DNA of 64,000 bases from Brachynemurus nebulosus (lineage: Eukaryota > Arthropoda > Insecta > Neuroptera > Myrmeleontidae): contig JAPWDM010000005.1 in NCBI GenBank assembly GCA_035578155.1, positions 39,952,108 to 40,016,107 on the forward strand. The letters are read 5' to 3'. Below the pieces are notes generated by a model. The model saw only the letters and a list, made by a program, of their open reading frames with translations. It was not told where the DNA came from and made no database searches. Both the position numbers and the translations under genes were made by a program. Within the stretch, counting starts at the first letter, position 1. Each line of letters opens with the position of its first letter. Below are positions 57,172 through 64,000 of this stretch, in pieces.

Positions 57172-60091
57172 ATATACACAACGATTACACTAATGTAATA
57201 TATGTTGTATGAAACACTTCAAAACATAGACACCATTTTAAACGTATTGCTGTGTCTATTGCATAAACGACGTGAAAATGTAGACAAATTCACACCATGA
57301 ATGCTATGTAAATTGCCGAAATTGTAGACAAAATACATGAAAATTAATTATATTTCATTCTGCCATTATTTACGACCATTTCCTTTTTTCGCCTTTTTCT
57401 TTTATTCATGTTAATTTCGTTATGAATTTCCGGTGGTAATCGGTCAACGGAAAAAATGTCACACGCAAAACGCGTGCCAGAACGACCGTGGCTGCTTGTG
57501 CCTACTTATTTATTCATAATATAAAGAGAAATGATTACCTGAAGAGATAAATCAACAAAGTTTTTTTGTTTGCAAACACAAATCTCTTTAGAGTCGTTTT
57601 ATGAAAAAAATATGGATCTATCGTATGAATCTATGTTGAGTGTACGGATGTGTGTTTAGGTGTGTATACAGGTTCGCCTTGTACACATATTTAATCATTA
57701 TGTCTCAATTGACAAAGGATGTAATAAATTGTCGATAAAAAATTGTTGTTCAACGTGAAAAATATTATACTTTTAAGAAAATTTCGGCAATGAATCAAGT
57801 TAGTTAATAATTTTAGATGGATACGCAAGAAAAATGGGTTTTATTTCAGGGCATTTGTTTAGTTTTGGTGGAAGGAATGTTTTATTTTGAAAAGATGTTT
57901 TGAATATTTATGTTTTTGATCAAAATTTGATATGTCAATACATTTTTCTGAATTCGTATTATTGATAAGAACTATTTGAACGGTAGAATGAGACATCGCT
58001 ATACTTGAAAGTTAAGCACGGTCTTCAATTGACTTGTTATTGGAATTGTAAAAAGTCCTTTAACCAAGAAAATTATCAATAATTTTCTGAAAAAGAGGAA
58101 AAAAAAATTTCTTATAAAATGTGAAAGAATAAAAGATAACAGGAAAAACAAAAGAAAATTATTTTTTCGGAAAATATTGTCAATTTAAAATGAAATATCA
58201 GAAACTTTTCCATACTATAATGAAGTTAAGAGTTGTATTTTGTTGTATATAATATACTGAATATGTCAAAATGTTCCAACTTTATAATAGTTCACTTGTT
58301 TGCCGCATGGTAGAAAAAAATATAAACGGTCAAATCATTCTAATAAAATAAGAAAAAAGTTTCCGTTTTTCTTTGGAGAAGGGAGAGGGAAGTAAATTCT
58401 ATTAAAAACAATTTTGAAATAAAAAAAGTAAATTAGCAAGTTTTTGTGGTAGTAGTAATTGAAAGTTTTTTTTTTCAGTTTCTTTTTTTCGGTGTAGTGT
58501 TGTGGTGTTTTAGAAAAATTAAATTTGTAGTTGACTATATTATTAGTCTAAATTATAGGTCAGCTATTTCTAAACAAAATAGTTTTATTTTAAAAGAATT
58601 TAACATTAGACACATGCTTACTAGACGCTTTAAGCTCAGAGGCTTTTTTAGCACCGAAATTTTAAATTGTAGCCTTGACTCAATGCTACATTTTAATTAA
58701 GCAAACTGAAATATATTCTTTTAGATAACGGGCCAATTATAACTCACATAACAGATACCTTATTAAAACTTGTGACAAAACCTCTGGGAGGTGCCGGAAC
58801 GTCGATCTTCCGGTCGAAATTAAGCCCTGATTTAAAGGTTATAGAAACAACATATTTTGAAGATATCATTGTTTAAAATTGCTATCCAACTTGTAGGTAC
58901 TCGAAAGTTGAATATTAATCATGAAGTTTGACGTGATTAGTAACGTTTTATATTAAATAAACGAATTCTAATAAGAGAACATCCAAAGATTCTTTAAAAA
59001 AAATTGAGGATGTTATGTAAAGTCTGTTTGTTAAAAATAGAGGTTAATCTAAAAGGGTCTATCAGACATTAATTGTCAAAAAATTTCTGCTTCCTTAGTA
59101 AAACAGAGATAATTTGAAATAAAATAAGTAAATTTCAGCACATAATAAAACATGAAAAATATTGTTTAATGTTTTTGTGTTTAGTTAAAAAAAATGTTTC
59201 TGTGTCTTTAAATACTGTATATACCTATAACCATGCATATAAAAACACAATATAATTTTTTAAAAATATTTATTGCCATAAATTGAATTGTATATTCCAT
59301 TTTTTGCCTTCGTTTTTTTTCTTTTTTATTAAAAAACACGAGCAAATATACAATTATTGTTATATATTTTTTTTAAATTAAAATCAATATTTTAATTTAT
59401 TTTATATATTGAAAGGAAAATTGCGATCGCTACAACTACTTGTATATTTTTTCATAAATGGCAAGGTCTTGCTCCGTTCCTCATTCTTGCATATTATCAA
59501 AGAAGTAATAAATTTTCAATTTCATGTCCGTCCGTCCACCCTTATAATTTTCACATCTTTACGAAGACCAAATTTTGTACATAAATGCTAGGGAGGAGAC
59601 ATCGCAATTAACTCCGTACTGGAAAGTGAGAAATCATGTCAGATATCATTGGATTAGGGTGGGGCAGTGGCATAGTGGACATAACTTGCCCCCGGGGTAC
59701 GACACTTTATTGGCGACCCCTTCTCTTGCCAGAAACATTAAAGTAATATTTGGCACTCTTTGACGCACATTTTGCGTAATTTTTTGCGAATTTTGAGCTA
59801 TTTCGTTAAAACCACTGGACCAAAAATTCTAGAAAAGAATATTTTTAGAATCCAATGAGGTAGCAGTTAACTGATACCTCACACGATATATTAGTTAAAA
59901 CTTTTTTTGGACCAAACTGGCCGCTCCCTATTTTAATTCTAATTTTTTTTTCTAATTGCTGACTAGCGATATATAGGTATGTACCTACATCATCAAGATC
60001 TAACATTATGCCAAAATTCAAATTTCGAAATTATACAGTTTTTGAGACAAATATCTGTGACGGACAGACAGACGGATACTATAGTGACTTA
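57172..60091. other. 2.9 kb non-coding DNA, no gene seen
   Basis: Frames at 58,446-58,700 and 59,409-59,763 have no recognised domain. The 59,640-60,090 part (CAGTGGCATAGTGGACATAA, GACAGACAGACGGA) looks like the body of a dispersed repeat leading into the hairpin at 60,092. Confidence 0.45.
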
Positions 60092-60128
60092 ATGGTTCCG
60101 TTTTTTTCCTTTCAAGGTACGGAACCAT
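60092..60128. repeat. short hairpin, possible retroelement 3' end
   Basis: The stems ATGGTTCCGT and ACGGAACCAT surround a T-rich loop, followed by an A run. A GACAGACGGA stretch followed by this hairpin and a poly-A is a common pattern at the 3' end of some insect non-LTR elements. The element body was not recognised. Confidence 0.5.
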
Positions 60129-60129
60129 A

Positions 60130-60788
60130 AAAAAAAATTGGGGGGACAGGTCTACCCACACTGTCAACTTCCCATTGGGGGTTCTTAAAGATTAGAGACT
60201 ACTGTACTTCCATTTCACGGAGCTCCTCCTCTGGGCCCCCGATACAGGCTTCGCCCCTTGCACTATACCAGGTGCTGGCCCTTATCCAACAAGTATCATT
60301 ATTTATTCTCAAGACATACAAGACAAAAAATATTTCATAAATAGTTTCTAATTTTTTTTTTTCTTTTTTTTTTAATTTTATAATAAAATACTGGCATTTT
60401 TGACATTAAGGAAGGTTATAATAATGTTATGGTAAAAAATCTATATAATCTATGCTATGTTAATAAAATTAATTCCGCTTTTTACCACAAAAAAAAGAAA
60501 AAAAACAAACAAACCGCTAATCCGAATTTGCTGAAAACTTTATCCGGTCTTCATCTTTTGATTACGCATCTAAAGAAATTAGCCCGGAGTTGAAATTATC
60601 TTTTGTTCTGGAGATATGCGAGACAAAAACAAATTCACGAACGAATGAACGAACTAACGAATGCACACACAAATATCAAGCTAAAAACAATGGGTTCGGA
60701 TTCCAGTGACCTTGAAACGTGGAGATATGTCAAAATTAACGATTCGTAAAATCGGACCCATTACAATAATTTCCAATGGGAAGTTAAA
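60130..60788 (-). repeat. unclassified ~700-bp repeat, copy 2 (inverted)
   Basis: Reverse-complement match to 54,357-55,093 along its length, including GACAGGT-TACCCACACTGTC, CTTCCCATTGG, the CTCCTCCTCTG segment and ATATGTCAAAATTAACGATT. It ends CAATGGGAAGTT. The two copies face each other about 5 kb apart. Confidence 0.7.
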
Positions 60789-61003
60789 ATAAGTTGAATT
60801 AGACAACAAAGTCTTAGGTATCTATTGTTTTACAGTTCCATTACAAAGCTCTTCGTAGATTTTCATTACGGAATATTCACATTATTATTTTACCTTTGAA
60901 AATTAATATTAGGACAAAAGCTTTTCTAATGTTTTAGTAAAATTGAGTAATTATTTCTTACATCACTCCAACATAAGAAATTTATAAAAAAAATAAATAA
61001 ATA

Positions 61004-61010
<7 letters not shown>

Positions 61011-61096
<86 letters not shown>
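61011..61096. repeat. (TA)n microsatellite
   Basis: About 86 bases of TA, preceded by (AAAT)n. Confidence 0.95.
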
Positions 61097-61098
<2 letters not shown>

Positions 61099-64000
61099 GT
61101 AATGTACGAATATTATTATTTTATCATATGACACACTTACACAGAAATGTAGACATAATAAACAAAATATTTAACATCTCTAATCTATTTGTATATAATT
61201 CCAAATTATTCGATACTTCATATCAGTATAAATATTTAAAATTTGCAAAAAAAAACCATCAGTAATTTTTTTTGATTTGTTATTTTCAGTTAAATTGAAT
61301 CAGTTTATTTTTTCAGCACAATTAAATTACTCATACTGATTCAGTTGAACTGAATCAGAGTGAGTTATTCAATGGATTAATATTACACTTTTCTGGGTGT
61401 TGACATTACTATATAAGTGTGTAAAATTACATTTTCAGGTGTACAGGCGTGGTTTAAAAATACACTAATATGATGTAATTTTACGTTTAGCTGCGTACTA
61501 TTACGAACTGAATGTGTAAAATTACATCTTATTGTGTAGCTAATACACAAATAAAACGTAATCTCTTACACACTTGGATCGTAACTTTACGCATGACATG
61601 TGTAAAAGTACACATGGTGTAATTTTCATCTCCGTACACTACGGTTGTTTTACTGCTACTTTAGAAGGCATTTAATTGCCTCCTATAATAGTAGCAAAAC
61701 AGTACATTTTTCTCTTATAGTGTATCTTAAACTAACATCAATTTAATGACTGATAACAGTAATATCATGGTGAAGACGTCGGAGAGAATAAATTCGTATT
61801 TAATATCGTATTTCGAATCAACTGAAAACACATGATTTAAAATTAATATCACTATAGTAATTACCAAGTTGGTATTTACTTTCAGTCCCAATATTCATAA
61901 TTACTTGCATCCATTGCAAGATTTATTTTTGGTATTGTAAGTACAGCTATTGGAAAAGCAATTATAACACTAGTGAAAAGATATTACGTTTGTTTTTAGG
62001 AATAAGTTTGTACAACACAAACTTAAATGGTTTTATTTATTGTAGTCGACCAAAAAAACTATAAATTTCCGGAATCAGCTATTGATGTTCATGAAAATAA
62101 CTTTTATTTATTTATTTATTTAAGTTTAAAAATTACAAAACAAGTTCAATAGTTTATACAATTTTTAGTGAACATGTTTAAAACAAAAAACTTATTAAAT
62201 CAAAAATCTAAAATCATATTTAGGTACAATCTGTTTACAATAAGGCATGTATACCTTAGCTCCTTTACTTGTTATAACTTTTTAGCGAATTTCCAGAATG
62301 GAAATTCAGCTTTTTAATATTCTTCAAATCAATGTATGAAAATTTCAGGGACAAATAAAAGCATAAATTATTTATTAAAATAAAAAAAGGTCATTGCAAA
62401 TTCCCCAACATTTTTGTGGCGTAATCTTTTAAAATCGTTTTATAGGCTTTTTCGAAAAAAATAACAAGAATTTTCTTTCTCAATCACATAATATGTATCA
62501 GTTATTATTTACACAACTGTGTATGATTTTGCATTACCACAGATAAATGGATATGATGTGATAACATAGCTGGATATGGGAAGAGTACAAAAGCATTATG
62601 TCAAATAAAATATCCCGGTAACATTATCTCGCTATGAGCACCTATTCCTATTGATCTACTTATAACTCACTCTTAACTATCTCTATACTCATACTTACGT
62701 ACTCATGCTCAAATTTGTGCGCATTATATTACATAGTTATAGTAAGAGTTGAGTGCATTTTAGGCCAAACGTCCAAAAACTACTCAAGCTATTGAGTTGA
62801 AATTTACAGGGAATATAGTTATTAGCCTCCCGATCAATCTTAACCACATTTTTTTGTGATCTTCCAAATGGTTATGTACAGGTGATTAAAAAAGAATCTC
62901 CATTAAAAGTTTATGATCCTCTAAATAAAGTAGATTTTTGAAAATTTGGTTTTAGAAGCTTCCAAATATGAAGATTTTAATTAAAATCTTTTTAACTTGC
63001 TGTCACTTCCGGTTATACCGGAAGTTGACACCAACTTTGCTATTTTAAGTGTTTTTAAGAACAAATTTGAATTCGCTGGGAATTGTTATTAATATTCTAT
63101 CTGACATTTCAGCTACCTTGGCATGATACAGGATGATCACATACATAAAACATTTCTTAAATATTTTTTTGTTTATTGTGAAAAACTTTTTTTTTAAATG
63201 AACCACCTATATTTTTTATTATAACTATGTACAAAAATGTAAACTCTATCCATTAATATCAGATTTCTTACACCTAAAACTGATATTTTTGAAGTTACAT
63301 CGAATTTATATAATAAAATGATAAGTTAGGATTTCCATGGGCACGGATGACACAAAAACCACTCGATAGATTTTAGTGAAACATTGTAAATTTATTCCTT
63401 AGATGCTTCATCAGCTCAAAATCTCCAGTCAGAATCTTCACGATATTCTTTATGGAGGTTGATATATTCACGACAAAAATTGATATACCTATCAAAAATA
63501 CTCATTTAATAATAAACGGAAACAAAAGAAAGAAAAACAATAGATTACCAAGGTTACGATAAAAATAATATTCAAAAATTTAAGCATTAGCTTCAGAACT
63601 TTTTTATTAAAATTTCACTTTACAAAAGGATTGTAGTAAAGCCTAATTACGAAGGAACAGAACGTAATTTTGAAAAATCCACTAGGGTTTTCGGATCTCG
63701 AAAAGAATCCAAAATTCAATTAATTCTAATACCATAAGTATGGGAATATATGAAAGGATTTCAAAGTCTGAAAATTAAGTATATTAATATGGTTGTTTTC
63801 GAGTCGTTTGCCGAGCGGAGCGAAGCATTACATGGAATTAACCTTTTAAAGAACTAATTTTGAATTAAATTTGTCTGGTCTGTTTCGGAATAACTAATTT
63901 AAAGTAGCTTATTACTCACAGTTAACATAATTTTACACGAATGAAACAGATGGGCATAGTTGTCAGGAATAAATTAATGAATACATGTTTCAACACTTTT
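61097..64000. other. non-coding DNA, no gene seen
   Basis: At 61,400-61,650, GTGTAAAATTACAT-type words recur in both orientations, probably a degraded hairpin-rich element. A perfect 9-bp inverted repeat (ACTTCCGGT-TAT-ACCGGAAGT) lies at 63,005-63,025. No reading frame of note. Confidence 0.5.

Overview
This window looks like AT-rich nuclear DNA from an arthropod, most likely an insect. The evidence is long (TA)n tracts, a BEL/Pao LTR retrotransposon, mariner/pogo/Tc1/piggyBac-type remnants, tRNA-derived SINEs, and a TATA + TCAGT (arthropod-type initiator) core promoter. I cannot name the species. I find no recognisable host housekeeping gene, no rRNA, no standalone tRNA gene and no CRISPR array. 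The only long open reading frames belong to mobile elements.

Layout. 1-25,785 is non-coding and packed with small non-autonomous DNA transposons. These are a 455-bp foldback MITE and an inverted partial copy at 13.5 kb, a pogo-like element, a TTAA-flanked element, a long-TIR mariner carrying only the transposase N-terminus, a hairpin element, a G-rich MITE, and a tRNA-derived SINE. 25,797-33,091 is a BEL/Pao LTR retrotransposon on the minus strand. It has identical 515-bp LTRs and a 5-bp target duplication, and it sits inside an older copy of the same SINE family. Its reading frame breaks once between the gag N-terminus and the rest of gag-pol. 33-43 kb holds a Tc1-like MITE, a 3.3-kb TIR element with a 264-bp MITE nested in it, a second TTAA-type copy, and a small hairpin.

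43,066-53,668 is the standout: a 10.6-kb near-perfect palindrome flanked by a 6-bp target duplication (TTCGTC). Each ~5-kb arm carries the same intronless 383-codon gene for a one-finger C2H2 protein with an acidic body, transcribed outward. The two promoters face a central array of GAGTCACTC-type tandem repeats arranged as nested hairpins. The AG...CT termini, 6-bp duplication and very long TIRs match Polinton/Maverick elements, but no Polinton polymerase, integrase or capsid gene is present. I read it as a non-autonomous or novel palindromic transposon; this is inference.

53,675-64,000 is again non-coding. It has an unclassified ~700-bp repeat family present twice in facing orientation, a 1.65-kb TIR element whose inside is a diverged ~130-155-bp tandem repeat, a (TA)n tract and ordinary AT-rich sequence.
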